Notes: generated from the sequence alone by a model not told the origin. A stretch of 64,000 nucleotides of DNA from Primorskyibacter flagellatus (GCF_014638275.1 NZ_BMFJ01000005.1:1-64000), one strand, 5' to 3'. Positions 34,921 to 43,219 are shown, counted from the stretch's first letter. Numbers and translations are program-made.

Positions 34921-36066
34921 TTATGAACAACGGCCGAACTCGGCGCGAAGGGCCTTGCCTTGCGCATCGAAGGCCGGGCAGGGGCCCAGTGCCGTTTCGC
35001 CGAGGCTGCGCCGGATCGGGGGGGTCGGGACGTTGATTTCACCGGAAGGCGTGCGAATTACGGACCGGTCAAGCTGGGGGTGACCGGACAGGGTCGCCAC
35101 GTCGTTCACCGCGCCCGAGGCAATGCCCGCAGCGTCAAGCCGCTTCAGCATCTCGGCGCGGTCATGCGAGGCGAACACGGCCTTGATGAGAACTTCGAGC
35201 GCGGGTTTGTTTTCAATTCGCGACGTGTTGTCATGGAACCGGGGGTCGGTTGCCAAAGCCGCATCGCCCAGTATGTGTTCACAGAACCGTTGCCATTCGC
35301 CGCTGTGCTGAACGGTAATGACGACAAGCTGACCGTCCTTGCATTCATAGGCCCCGTAAGGGCAGATGACCGTGTGGTTCAGCCCGACACGCGGTGTCGG
35401 CTTGCCAAGGTAATCGTGATACAGCAGCGGAACCGACATCCAGTCGGCCATCACATCAAACATTGCCACGGAAACGCCGCTGCCCTTGCCGGTGCGATCA
35501 CGCCCGACAAGCGCTTCGCAGATTCCGGCATGGGCTGTCATACCTGTGGCGATATCGCAGACCGATACGCCCACCCGTCCCGGTCCGTCCGCAGTACCGG
35601 TCACTGATGCCAGACCGCTCTCGCATTGCACCAGAAGGTCATAGGCCTTGGCGTTGCGCATCGGGCCGTCTTCGCCGTATCCGGTGATGTCGCAGGTCAC
35701 GAGGCGCGGGAATCTCTCTCGCAGACTTGCGGAATCGAGCCCGAGCTTGGCCAGCGCGCCCGGCAGCAGGTTCTGAACAAACACATCCGCGTTTTCCAGC
35801 ATCCTGAGCAGGATTTCACGGTCTTCGTCGGCTTTAATGTCCAAGGCGACCGCTTCTTTGCCTCGGTTCAGCCATGTGAAATAGGCGCTTTCGCCGTTGG
35901 CGGCGGTATCGTAGGCGCGGGCGAAATCGCCGGCTCCCTTGCGTTCGATCTTGATCACGCGCGCGCCGGCATCGGCCAGCCGCGAGGAGCAAAAAGGCGC
36001 GGCGACTGCCTGTTCCAACGCAACGACGAGTTTGCCGGAAAGGGGGGCTAAGTCTGAACCTGGCAT
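34921..36066 (-). CDS. CaiB/BaiF-family CoA-transferase 3
   Basis: A 381-residue family III CoA-transferase with VVALEQAVAAPFCSSRLADAGARVIKIER at the N-terminus, VFVQNLLPGALAKLGLD, and catalytic Asp171 in GVSVCDIATGMTAHAG. The short N-terminus and the SSRLADAGARV pattern resemble the (R)-citramalate/succinyl-CoA transferase side of the family, though no substrate can be assigned. It is the first gene of a two-gene minus-strand unit whose promoter contains the perfect 16-bp palindrome. Confidence 0.93.
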   Translation of the reverse strand: MPGSDLAPLSGKLVVALEQAVAAPFCSSRLADAGARVIKIERKGAGDFARAYDTAANGESAYFTWLNRGKEAVALDIKADEDREILLRMLENADVFVQNLLPGALAKLGLDSASLRERFPRLVTCDITGYGEDGPMRNAKAYDLLVQCESGLASVTGTADGPGRVGVSVCDIATGMTAHAGICEALVGRDRTGKGSGVSVAMFDVMADWMSVPLLYHDYLGKPTPRVGLNHTVICPYGAYECKDGQLVVITVQHSGEWQRFCEHILGDAALATDPRFHDNTSRIENKPALEVLIKAVFASHDRAEMLKRLDAAGIASGAVNDVATLSGHPQLDRSVIRTPSGEINVPTPPIRRSLGETALGPCPAFDAQGKALRAEFGRCS

Positions 36067-36093
36067 GAGTTTCTCTCAATTGATCCTAAAAGG

Positions 36094-36129
36094 TTGACTA
36101 AATCTAACAATTGTTAGAAACATAATCAA
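36094..36129. promoter_or_regulatory. divergent promoter with perfect palindromic operator, site 4
   Basis: TCTAACAATTGTTAGA (36103-36118) is a perfect 16-bp palindrome. On the minus strand it lies within TTGATT (36129-36124), 17 bp, TAGATT (36106-36101), aimed at the CoA-transferase pair. On the plus strand TTGACT (36094-36099) abuts it, but the best -10 (TAGAAA, 36115-36120) is only 15 bp away, so the plus promoter for the OB-fold/thiolase genes is less certain. Confidence 0.72.
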
Positions 36130-36170
36130 TACGATTAGACAAAGACTGGATCGCTTGAAGGAGAACGCCG

Positions 36171-36548
36171 GTGCAGGACGCCATAGGACCAGACCAGTTT
36201 TTCCAGCGCGCGCTGGCAGAGGGAGAGATCCTGCTGCCCAAGTGCGACGACTGCGGGGCCTATCACTTTTTCCCGCGAGTCCTGTGTCCCCATTGTCATG
36301 GCGCCGCGATTTCGTGGAAGCAGGCAGGCGGCAAGGGACGGGTCCACACCACAACAGTCGTGCGCCGAAAGCCCGAACGGGGCGGCGACTACAACGTATG
36401 CGTCGTCGAGCTGGACGAGGGTGTCCGGATGATGAGCCGGGTCGAGGGCATTGCCCCAGGTGAGGTCGTCATCGACATGCCTGTAACCGCATTCGTGGGC
36501 GAGGCTGAGGGTGTTCCGGCCGTGCTTTTCAAACCGTCGGAGGGATAG
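36171..36548 (+). CDS. Zn-ribbon OB-fold (DUF35) protein 1
   Basis: A 125-residue protein with an N-terminal rubredoxin-like zinc ribbon, Cys25, Cys28, Cys39 and Cys42 (KCDDCGAYHFFPRVLCPHCH), followed by the OB-fold DUF35 domain (RGRVHTTTVVRRKPERGGDYNVCVVELDEG-type sequence). DUF35 proteins bind thiolase-like partners as CoA-binding subunits, as ChsH2 does with Ltp2 in cholesterol degradation. The GTG start at 36171 follows AAGGAG. Three bases separate it from the thiolase-like gene, and an equivalent pair exists at 54791-56328, so it is almost certainly the partner of that protein. Confidence 0.92.
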   Translation: MQDAIGPDQFFQRALAEGEILLPKCDDCGAYHFFPRVLCPHCHGAAISWKQAGGKGRVHTTTVVRRKPERGGDYNVCVVELDEGVRMMSRVEGIAPGEVVIDMPVTAFVGEAEGVPAVLFKPSEG

Positions 36549-36551
36549 GCC

Positions 36552-37703
36552 ATGACCACTGAACTTCGGGGAAAATCCGCCATCGTGGGAACCGGTCATG
36601 CCGGTTTCGGAGAAGCCCATGGCCTGACGGCCTATGATGTCATGGCGCAATCCGCGCTTGCGGCGCTTGGCGATGCCGGGCTGAACCTGTCCGACGTCGA
36701 CGGGCTGTTTTGCACCATGATGGAAGACAGCATGCCGGCGCTTATGGCGGCGGAGTATCTGGGCATCCAGCCCCGTTTCATTGATGGCACAATGTCGGGC
36801 GGTTCGTCCTTCGTAAACTACCTGACGTCCGCGACCATGGCCCTTGATGCCGGTCTGTGTGATGTCGCGCTGATTGTTTATGGCTCCAACCAGCGCACCG
36901 CATCGGGCAGACTGGTGACCGCTTCACGTCCGCCGGCCTACGAGGCGCCGTATAATCCGCGCTATCCGATCTCGGCCTACGCGATGGCCGCGGCGCGGCA
37001 CATGCATGAATACGGCACCACCCGCGAACAGCTGGCCGACGTGGCCGTTGCCGCGCGGGCCTGGGCGCAGCGCAACCCCGAAGCGTTCGAGCGCGGCCCG
37101 CTGACCCGCGAGGACGTGCTGGGTGCGCGCATGGTGGGCGATCCATTGACCGTGCGCGACTGTTGTCTTGTCACCGACGGTGGCGGCGCGATCGTTATGG
37201 TCCACGCGGACCGCGCCCGGGATTTCCCGAAGGCGCCTGTCTATGTGCTGGGCAGTGCTGCGGAAAGCTCGCACCGGCAGATTTCGCAAATGAAGGATTT
37301 CACCGTGACCGCCGCCCGCGCCTCGGGCGCGCGCGCTTTTGCGGCGGCCGGCGTGACCCCTGCGGACATCCAGGCGGTCGAGCTTTATGATGCCTTCACC
37401 ATCAATACCATCCTGTTTCTTGAAGATCTGGGGTTCTGCGCCAAGGGCGAGGGAGGGGCCTTTGTCGAGGGCGGACGCATCGCGCCTGGCGGCGTCTTGC
37501 CGGTGAACACGAATGGCGGCGGCCTGTCCTGTGTGCACCCCGGGATGTACGGCATCTTCACAGTGATCGAGGCTGCCCGCCAGATCCGTGGCGACGCGCC
37601 AGGCATTCAGTTGAAGGATATTGATCTGGCGCTGGCGCATGGCAACGGCGGTGTGCTGTCCAGTCAGGTCACGGCCATACTTGGATCTCAAAACACGCTC
37701 TGA
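36552..37703 (+). CDS. thiolase-like protein (SCP2/Ltp2 type) without nucleophilic Cys
   Basis: A 383-residue thiolase-fold protein. The segment that holds the nucleophilic Cys in true thiolases reads DGTMSGGSSF (residues 79-87) with no Cys. The C-terminal part has VELYDAFTINTILFLEDLGF, CAKGEGGAFVEGGRIAPGG and NTNGGGLSCVHPGMYGIF, strongly like Ltp2 aldolases and related thiolase-like lipid-transfer proteins. With its DUF35 partner a retro-aldol or other C-C lyase reaction on a beta-hydroxyacyl-CoA is more likely than thiolysis, by analogy to Ltp2-ChsH2; this is inference. Confidence 0.88.
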   Translation: MTTELRGKSAIVGTGHAGFGEAHGLTAYDVMAQSALAALGDAGLNLSDVDGLFCTMMEDSMPALMAAEYLGIQPRFIDGTMSGGSSFVNYLTSATMALDAGLCDVALIVYGSNQRTASGRLVTASRPPAYEAPYNPRYPISAYAMAAARHMHEYGTTREQLADVAVAARAWAQRNPEAFERGPLTREDVLGARMVGDPLTVRDCCLVTDGGGAIVMVHADRARDFPKAPVYVLGSAAESSHRQISQMKDFTVTAARASGARAFAAAGVTPADIQAVELYDAFTINTILFLEDLGFCAKGEGGAFVEGGRIAPGGVLPVNTNGGGLSCVHPGMYGIFTVIEAARQIRGDAPGIQLKDIDLALAHGNGGVLSSQVTAILGSQNTL

Positions 37704-37726
37704 CGGCAACTAAGGGAGGAAAGCAA

Positions 37727-38584
37727 ATGCCATTGGATTTCGATGCACTGTCGAACTGGGACTTTGAGGAAATCGAACAGACGCTAACCGAGCGGGATAC
37801 CATCCTGTATGCACTCGGCCTTGGGTTCGGTGAGGATCCGACCGACAAAAAGGAGCTGGCCTATGTCTATGAGGACGGGCTCAAGGCAGTTCCCTCGATG
37901 GCGGTTATTTTGGGGTATCCCGGCTTCTGGCTGCGCGATCCCAAGACCGGCGTAAACTGGCAGAAAGTGCTGCACGGCGAACAGTGGCTCGACATCTACA
38001 AGCCGCTGCCGACACATGCCCGGCTTGTCGGCCGTAGCAAGATCGATTTCATCGCCGACAAGGGCGAGGGCAAGGGAGCCGTCATTTACCAAAGCCGCGA
38101 TATTATCGACGCGGACAGCGGCGAAAAACTAGCGCGCGTGGCGATGTCGGCTTTCTGTCGCGGTGATGGGGGGTTTGGCGGTGAAAACCAGGCGGGTCCG
38201 GCACCCGCAGTGCTGCCTGATCGGGCGCCTGATCATATATGTGATATCGATACCCTGCCGCGCCAAGCCCTTATTTATCGTCTCAGCGGTGATTTCAATC
38301 CGCTTCATGCTGACCCGGATGTTGCCCGTTCTGTCGGGTTCGACCGCCCGATCCTGCATGGTCTGGCGACCTATGGGCTGGCGGCCCGGGCGATTCTCAA
38401 GACGTTGCTGGACTATGATTCTGCCCGGCTTGTCGGTCTGGATGTTCGGTTCTCGGCGCCGGTCTATCCCGGCGAAACCGTGCGGTTCGAAATCTGGGAA
38501 GAGGACGGCGAGGCCCGGTTTCGAGCATCTATTCCGGCACGCGACGTGGTTGTTCTGAACAACGGCGCGGCGCGCTTCGCCTGA
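37727..38584 (+). CDS. double hot-dog MaoC-family enoyl-CoA hydratase
   Basis: A 285-residue two-domain hot-dog protein. The C-terminal domain carries the hydratase-2 motif YRLSGDFNPLHADPDVARSV followed by GFDRPILHGLATYGLAAR near residues 185-220, with the catalytic Asp/His pair (D..N.LH). The N-terminal domain (MAVILGYPGFW, LHGEQWLDIYKPLP) is the non-catalytic half seen in eukaryotic-type hydratase 2 and steroid hydratases. It probably hydrates a bulky 2-enoyl-CoA before the aldolase-like step. GGGAGG precedes the ATG; it sits 23 bp after the thiolase-like gene. Confidence 0.92.
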   Translation: MPLDFDALSNWDFEEIEQTLTERDTILYALGLGFGEDPTDKKELAYVYEDGLKAVPSMAVILGYPGFWLRDPKTGVNWQKVLHGEQWLDIYKPLPTHARLVGRSKIDFIADKGEGKGAVIYQSRDIIDADSGEKLARVAMSAFCRGDGGFGGENQAGPAPAVLPDRAPDHICDIDTLPRQALIYRLSGDFNPLHADPDVARSVGFDRPILHGLATYGLAARAILKTLLDYDSARLVGLDVRFSAPVYPGETVRFEIWEEDGEARFRASIPARDVVVLNNGAARFA

Positions 38585-38594
38585 GGCAGTGAAG

Positions 38595-39731
38595 ATGGCT
38601 CAACCGCTCAAGGATATCCTGGTGCTGGATTTCAGCACACTTCTTCCCGGTCCGATGGCGACGCTCATGCTGTCCGAGGCTGGCGCCGAAGTGATCAAGT
38701 TCGAGCGTCCCGGAGTCGGCGAGGACGCGCGCCAAACCGAGCCCAAGATCGACGGAGAGAGCATCGGATTTGCCGTGTTGAACCACGGCAAGCGATCGGT
38801 GGCCATCGACCTCAAGTCAAGGGGCGCAGTGGAACGTCTGCGCCCCTTGATCGAGAGGGCCGATGTTCTGGTAGAGCAGTTCCGTCCCGGCGTGATGGAC
38901 CGGCTGGGGCTTGGTTATGAAGCGGTGCGAAAGATCAATCCCGGTCTCATCTATTGTTCGATCACCGGCTATGGCCAGACCGGACCAAAGGCCAGCGCCG
39001 CCGGCCACGATCTCAACTACGTCGGTGATGCGGGTATCCTGTCGCTCAGTCGCGGACCGGATGACCAGCCAACGGCCCCGTTCGGGCTGGTCGCCGATAT
39101 CGGAGGCGGAACCTATCCTGCGGTGATGAATATCCTGCTGGCCCTGATTGCGCGCCAGGCAAGCGGGCAGGGGACGCATCTGGATATCGCAATGGCCGAG
39201 GGGGCGTTCGCCTTTGCCTATTGGGCCCATGCCGAAGGTGTGATTGCCGGGCAGAACATCGAAAGCGGTGGCAGCCGTCTGACGGGTGGCCTGGCCCGGT
39301 ATCGGCTTTATTCGGCTGCGGATGGGCGTCAGATCGCCGTCGGCGCGTTGGAAGAAAAGTTTTGGCAGTTGTTCTGCGATGTCATTGGTTTGCCGGTGGC
39401 CCTTCGCGATGATTGGTCCGATCCAAATGCCTGTGCCGCGGAGGTTGCACGTCGTCTGAGGGAACATCCCTCGACCCATTGGGAGGCTTTGCTGGCAGCG
39501 GCAGATTGCTGCTGTTCGGTCATGAAAACGCCCGCCGAGGCGGCACATGACCCGCATTTCAAAGCGCGTGACGTGTTCGGGCGGACCGTAAAAATCTCCG
39601 GCCGGGACGCGCCTGCTTTGCCGCTGCCAATTGCGCCGGAGTTCCGTTCTTCCGGAAATTCGGTCGGAGTTGCAGCCACTCTGGGCGAAGACAATACGCG
39701 TTATGGCGTGGACCAACCAAAGACAGAGTAA
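38595..39731 (+). CDS. CaiB/BaiF-family CoA-transferase 4 (racemase-like)
   Basis: A 378-residue family III protein. The N-terminal ILVLDFSTLLPGPMATLMLSEAGAEVIKFERPG and GLVADIGGGTYPAVMNILLA with catalytic Asp168 resemble alpha-methylacyl-CoA racemases as much as CoA-transferases, so epimerisation of a 2-methyl-branched acyl-CoA is a real alternative. A racemase is needed in degradation of isoprenoid and steroid side chains. The ATG at 38595 is favoured over the GTG at 38589 because of the GAGGC spacing. It ends the operon started at 36171. Confidence 0.88.
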   Translation: MAQPLKDILVLDFSTLLPGPMATLMLSEAGAEVIKFERPGVGEDARQTEPKIDGESIGFAVLNHGKRSVAIDLKSRGAVERLRPLIERADVLVEQFRPGVMDRLGLGYEAVRKINPGLIYCSITGYGQTGPKASAAGHDLNYVGDAGILSLSRGPDDQPTAPFGLVADIGGGTYPAVMNILLALIARQASGQGTHLDIAMAEGAFAFAYWAHAEGVIAGQNIESGGSRLTGGLARYRLYSAADGRQIAVGALEEKFWQLFCDVIGLPVALRDDWSDPNACAAEVARRLREHPSTHWEALLAAADCCCSVMKTPAEAAHDPHFKARDVFGRTVKISGRDAPALPLPIAPEFRSSGNSVGVAATLGEDNTRYGVDQPKTE

Positions 39732-39751
39732 ATCCCGTTGACGGGCAGGTT

Positions 39752-39780
39752 TTGAATCGGTAATCTAACATTTGTTAGAA
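39752..39780 (+). promoter_or_regulatory. promoter with palindromic operator, site 5
   Basis: TCTAACATTTGTTAGA (39764-39779) has perfect 7-bp arms. TTGAAT (39752-39757) and TTAGAA (39775-39780) are 17 bp apart, again with the right arm over the -10. It drives the transglutaminase-like gene 15 bp downstream and the tightly packed genes after it. Confidence 0.7.
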
Positions 39781-39794
39781 AAAGGGAGGGGCCA

Positions 39795-40514
39795 ATGGAC
39801 AAGTCTGACGATGACCTGCCGACTGAAGCTGAGCGATATGTCATGCCATCGCGCTTTGTGGAAAGCGATAGCTTGGAAGTGCAGGGTTTCGTGACATCGG
39901 CTTTGCGTGATCTCCCTGTGGGCGCAACCAATCGCGACAAGGCGATCCGCCTATTCGAAGCGGTGCGCGACGATATTCGCTATGATCCCTATTGTTTTGC
40001 GCTGGATGAGGACTCTTACCGTGCCAGCCGTATCGCTGGGGCGGAAGCGGCGTTTTGCGTTCCCAAGGCAATTCTTCTGGCGGCTTGTTTGCGTGCTGTG
40101 GGTATCCCCGCCGCTCTGGGGTTCGCGGATGTGCGCAACCACCTGAATACACCCAAGTTGCAGGAGTTGATGGGGACCGATCTCTTTATCTACCACGGCT
40201 ATGTTCAGCTGTGGTTGGGGAATGAGGCCTACAAGGTGACACCTGCATTCAACATGGAACTGTGTGAAAGATTCGGGGTCAAACCCCTGGTCTTCGACGG
40301 CTATCACGACGCGCTCTTTCATGAGTTCGACGAACAGAATCACCGGCACATGGAATATGTGAACGACCGTGGTCTCTATTTCGACGCGCCGATGGGTGAG
40401 TTCCTGGTGGCGTTCAAGGAAACCTATCCGAAGCTGGAAGAATTCAACCGCATCCGGATATCCAAGGATGCGAGCGGATACGATGACGGTTTCGCAAAGG
40501 AGGGTGCCTCTTGA
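39795..40514 (+). CDS. transglutaminase-like domain protein
   Basis: A 239-residue protein of the transglutaminase-like superfamily. The core Cys is Cys88 in AAFCVPKAILLAACLRAVGI and the His is His134 in YHGYVQLWLGNEAYKVTPAFN; the third residue, normally Asp, corresponds to Thr149 (KVTPAFN), a variant usual in this bacterial subgroup. No signal peptide is seen, so it is cytoplasmic. It is the first gene of an operon of MaoC hydratase, two dehydrogenases and a crotonase and overlaps the MaoC gene by 4 bp. A hydrolase or acyltransferase role on a thioester or amide can be imagined but nothing in the sequence proves it. Confidence 0.85.
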   Translation: MDKSDDDLPTEAERYVMPSRFVESDSLEVQGFVTSALRDLPVGATNRDKAIRLFEAVRDDIRYDPYCFALDEDSYRASRIAGAEAAFCVPKAILLAACLRAVGIPAALGFADVRNHLNTPKLQELMGTDLFIYHGYVQLWLGNEAYKVTPAFNMELCERFGVKPLVFDGYHDALFHEFDEQNHRHMEYVNDRGLYFDAPMGEFLVAFKETYPKLEEFNRIRISKDASGYDDGFAKEGAS

Positions 40515-40960
40515 GGTATCTGGAAGACTTCTCGCCGGGCCAAGTCTATCGCTTTCGCAGCGCTCCGATGAGCGCGGATTCAATAAAGGCCTTTGCCAAG
40601 GAATGGGATCCGCAGCGGCTGCACACCGATGAAGACTATGCAACCGCCATACATGGCAGCCTGATCGCCTCGGGCTTTCAGACCATGCTTGAGGTGTTCA
40701 AGCCGGTCATGACCGAGATGATGGTCGATGTTGCCAATATCGGCGGCATGGGCTTTGACAATTTGCGCTGGCTGCGGCCTGTGCACCCGAACGAACCCCT
40801 TGATGTCGAACTGACGGTCAACTCGGTCACACCGTCAAAAAGCAAGCCCGACAGAGGTGTTTTGCACTATACGCTCAGCGCCAAAAACCCCGAGGGCGAG
40901 GTCGTTTTTTCGACCGACACCCCCGTGATGATCCAGCGAAAACAAAATGACACAAACTGA
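40511..40960 (+). CDS. MaoC-family dehydratase 2
   Basis: A 149-residue single hot-dog protein. It begins MRYLEDFSPGQVYRF from a TTG start overlapping the previous stop (TTGA), supported by AAGGAGG 8 bp upstream. DPQRLHTDEDYATAIHGSLIASGFQTM near residues 33-59 is the hydratase-type active-site loop (D..LH.D). It would hydrate an enoyl-CoA as a homodimer. The gene overlaps the next dehydrogenase by 14 bp. Confidence 0.9.
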   Translation: MRYLEDFSPGQVYRFRSAPMSADSIKAFAKEWDPQRLHTDEDYATAIHGSLIASGFQTMLEVFKPVMTEMMVDVANIGGMGFDNLRWLRPVHPNEPLDVELTVNSVTPSKSKPDRGVLHYTLSAKNPEGEVVFSTDTPVMIQRKQNDTN

Positions 40961-42071
40961 TATCCTTTCCAGCGAACAAGAAGACCTTCGCCTGTTGCGC
41001 GAGAGCGTGCGCACGTTGTTTGAACGGGCGGGCGGAAGTGACAGAGCCCGACAACTCCGTGATGCCGGGGGCGGTTTCGATCCGGAGATGGTCCGGGAAC
41101 TGGCCGAGGCCGGTGTTTTCGGCGTGGCGGTGCCCGAAGATCAGGGCGGGCTTGGCATGGGCCTAGCCGCCGGGGGTGTCATCGCCGAGGAAGTCGGCCG
41201 TGTGATTGCCCCGGAACCGGTCGTGTCGACGATCGGTCTGAGCCTCGGCCTTCTGCGCCGCCTTTGTCCGGATCATCCGAAGATGGCACAGCTCATCGGC
41301 GGCGAAATTTCATTGGCGGTTGCCTGGCAGGAACGCGGCCCCGACGGGGCGCCTGCCGATGCGACCTGCCGATACGCGGACGGAAAGCTGACCGGTGGCA
41401 AGGCCTGGGTCGTCGGTGCGATCGGTTCGCACGGGTTCCTTGTCGTGGCCGAACAGGATGATGGTCCGGTTCTGGTTCTGGCTGAGGCAGACGCGCAGGG
41501 GCTTGTCATCGACAAGCGGACGCAGGCGGATGGCAGCTCTCTGGGCGAGCTTTCGTTTTCGGGAACTCCGGCCGCGGAATTGGCCAGCAGCGGTGCAGTT
41601 CTCACTGCACTGGCCGAGGCTGTCGCCGATGCAACGGCGCTTGCCGCGGCCGAGCTTGTCGGCCTGAGCGAGCGCGCCTTCGAGATCACGCTCGACTACA
41701 TCAAGACGCGGGAGCAGTTCGACAAGCCGATCGGATCATTCCAGGTCATCCAGCACCGTGCCGTCGACCTCAACGTGATGTGCGAGGTCGCGCAGGCCGG
41801 AGTGCGGGAGGCGCTTGCGCAGATGGATAGCGAAACCGATCCGAAGGTTCGGGCCCCGATTGCCAGCCGCGCCAAAGCGCGCGCCGTCACGGCCGCCAAG
41901 AAAATCACCCGCGACGCCATCCAGCTGCACGGGGCCGTCGGGTACACGGATGAGTTCGATATCGGGCTCTACCTGAACCGGGCGCTGGTGCTGTCGGCCT
42001 GGTTGGGCGACGATGCCTATCACAGGCGGGTATGGTTCGAGACACGCGAAGCAGAGGGGGCAGCACAATGA
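40947..42071 (+). CDS. acyl-CoA dehydrogenase 3 (beta-type subunit of a pair)
   Basis: A 374-residue acyl-CoA dehydrogenase-fold protein with a degenerate active-site region: the central domain lacks the T-EP-GS-D motif (it has VAWQERGPDGAPADATCR) and the C-terminus reads LHGAVGYTDEFDIGLYLNRA without the GGT.EIQ segment. Such subunits pair with a catalytic subunit as heterotetramers in steroid degradation (ChsE-type). The next gene, overlapping by 4 bp, encodes a normal catalytic subunit, so this is probably the beta partner. Confidence 0.9.
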   Translation: MTQTDILSSEQEDLRLLRESVRTLFERAGGSDRARQLRDAGGGFDPEMVRELAEAGVFGVAVPEDQGGLGMGLAAGGVIAEEVGRVIAPEPVVSTIGLSLGLLRRLCPDHPKMAQLIGGEISLAVAWQERGPDGAPADATCRYADGKLTGGKAWVVGAIGSHGFLVVAEQDDGPVLVLAEADAQGLVIDKRTQADGSSLGELSFSGTPAAELASSGAVLTALAEAVADATALAAAELVGLSERAFEITLDYIKTREQFDKPIGSFQVIQHRAVDLNVMCEVAQAGVREALAQMDSETDPKVRAPIASRAKARAVTAAKKITRDAIQLHGAVGYTDEFDIGLYLNRALVLSAWLGDDAYHRRVWFETREAEGAAQ

Positions 42072-43219
42072 CCGACTGGAACGCTATGACCGATGCAGAG
42101 TTCCGCAAAGAAGTGCGCCAGTTCTTCGAGGCGGAATATCCCGAGGAGCTGCGTCACCTGCCGCACCGACCGAAGTTCGCCGAGATCGAACATTGGCACC
42201 GCAAGCTTCACGCCAAGGGCTGGGTCGCGCCAGCCTGGCCCGCTGAATTCGGCGGTATGGGGCTGAACGCCGCCAAGTTGCTGATCTTTTACGAAGAGCA
42301 GCAGCGCTGGGGCGTCAATCGCGGCCGCGACATGGGCGTGCAGATGGTCGGGCCGCTGATCATCAAATTCGGCACCCAGGAACAGAAAGATTACTGGCTG
42401 CCGCGTATCCTGACCTGCGAAGACATCTGGTGTCAGGGATACTCGGAACCCGGCGCCGGGTCCGATCTGGCGAACCTGCGCACACGCGCGGATATTGATG
42501 GCGACGACTTTGTCATCAACGGACAGAAGATCTGGACCACGATGGCGCATGACGCCACGCATATCTTCATGCTGGTGCGCACCGATCCGGAAGCGCCGAA
42601 AAAACAACAGGGCATCAGTTTCGTTCTGGCCCCGATGGATCAGCCCGGTGTCGAGGTCCGCACGATCACCACCCTTTCGGGTGAAACCGAGTTCTGCGAA
42701 GTTTTCTTTGACGATGCCCGGACGCCCCGCGAAAACCTTGTCGGTGAGTTGAACAAGGGCTGGACGATGGCCAAGGCTCTTTTGAGCTTCGAGCGTATCT
42801 TCATCGGCTCGCCCAGTCTGGCCCAGAACGCGCTGGGGCAATTGGAGAGCTTTGCCCGTGGCCGTGGCGCGTTTGACGATCCGGTGTTCCGCGACCGTTT
42901 TGCCCAGGCGGCACTGGATGTGGAAGATCATGCCGCACTTTATGCCCGTTTTGCAGATCAGCTCAAACGTGGCGAGACGCTGGGTGCGGATGTCTCCATG
43001 CTGAAGATTTGGGTGACTGAATGCTTCCAGCGCATCACCGAGCTGATGATCGAAGCAGCCGGCCCCGATGGCGGCTCCATCGGGCCGCTTCAGGTCGGCA
43101 ACATAAATGTCGATGTTCTGGCCAGCTTCTACAAGGCCAGACCCACCACGATCTACGGTGGATCGAACGAAATCCAGAGAAACATCCTGTCCAAGGCGGT
43201 CCTCGGGCTGCCTGGTTAA
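42068..43219 (+). CDS. acyl-CoA dehydrogenase 4 (catalytic alpha-type subunit)
   Basis: A 383-residue dehydrogenase with complete motifs: WCQGYSEPGAGSDLANLRTRA, FVINGQKIWTTMAH, and the C-terminal TIYGGSNEIQRNILSKAV near residue 360, where the FAD/adenine-contacting GGSNEIQ is intact. It overlaps the beta-type gene by 4 bp (ATGA). The pair resembles the alpha2beta2 dehydrogenases that act on steroid CoA thioesters; a bulky substrate is inferred. Confidence 0.92.
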   Translation: MTDWNAMTDAEFRKEVRQFFEAEYPEELRHLPHRPKFAEIEHWHRKLHAKGWVAPAWPAEFGGMGLNAAKLLIFYEEQQRWGVNRGRDMGVQMVGPLIIKFGTQEQKDYWLPRILTCEDIWCQGYSEPGAGSDLANLRTRADIDGDDFVINGQKIWTTMAHDATHIFMLVRTDPEAPKKQQGISFVLAPMDQPGVEVRTITTLSGETEFCEVFFDDARTPRENLVGELNKGWTMAKALLSFERIFIGSPSLAQNALGQLESFARGRGAFDDPVFRDRFAQAALDVEDHAALYARFADQLKRGETLGADVSMLKIWVTECFQRITELMIEAAGPDGGSIGPLQVGNINVDVLASFYKARPTTIYGGSNEIQRNILSKAVLGLPG

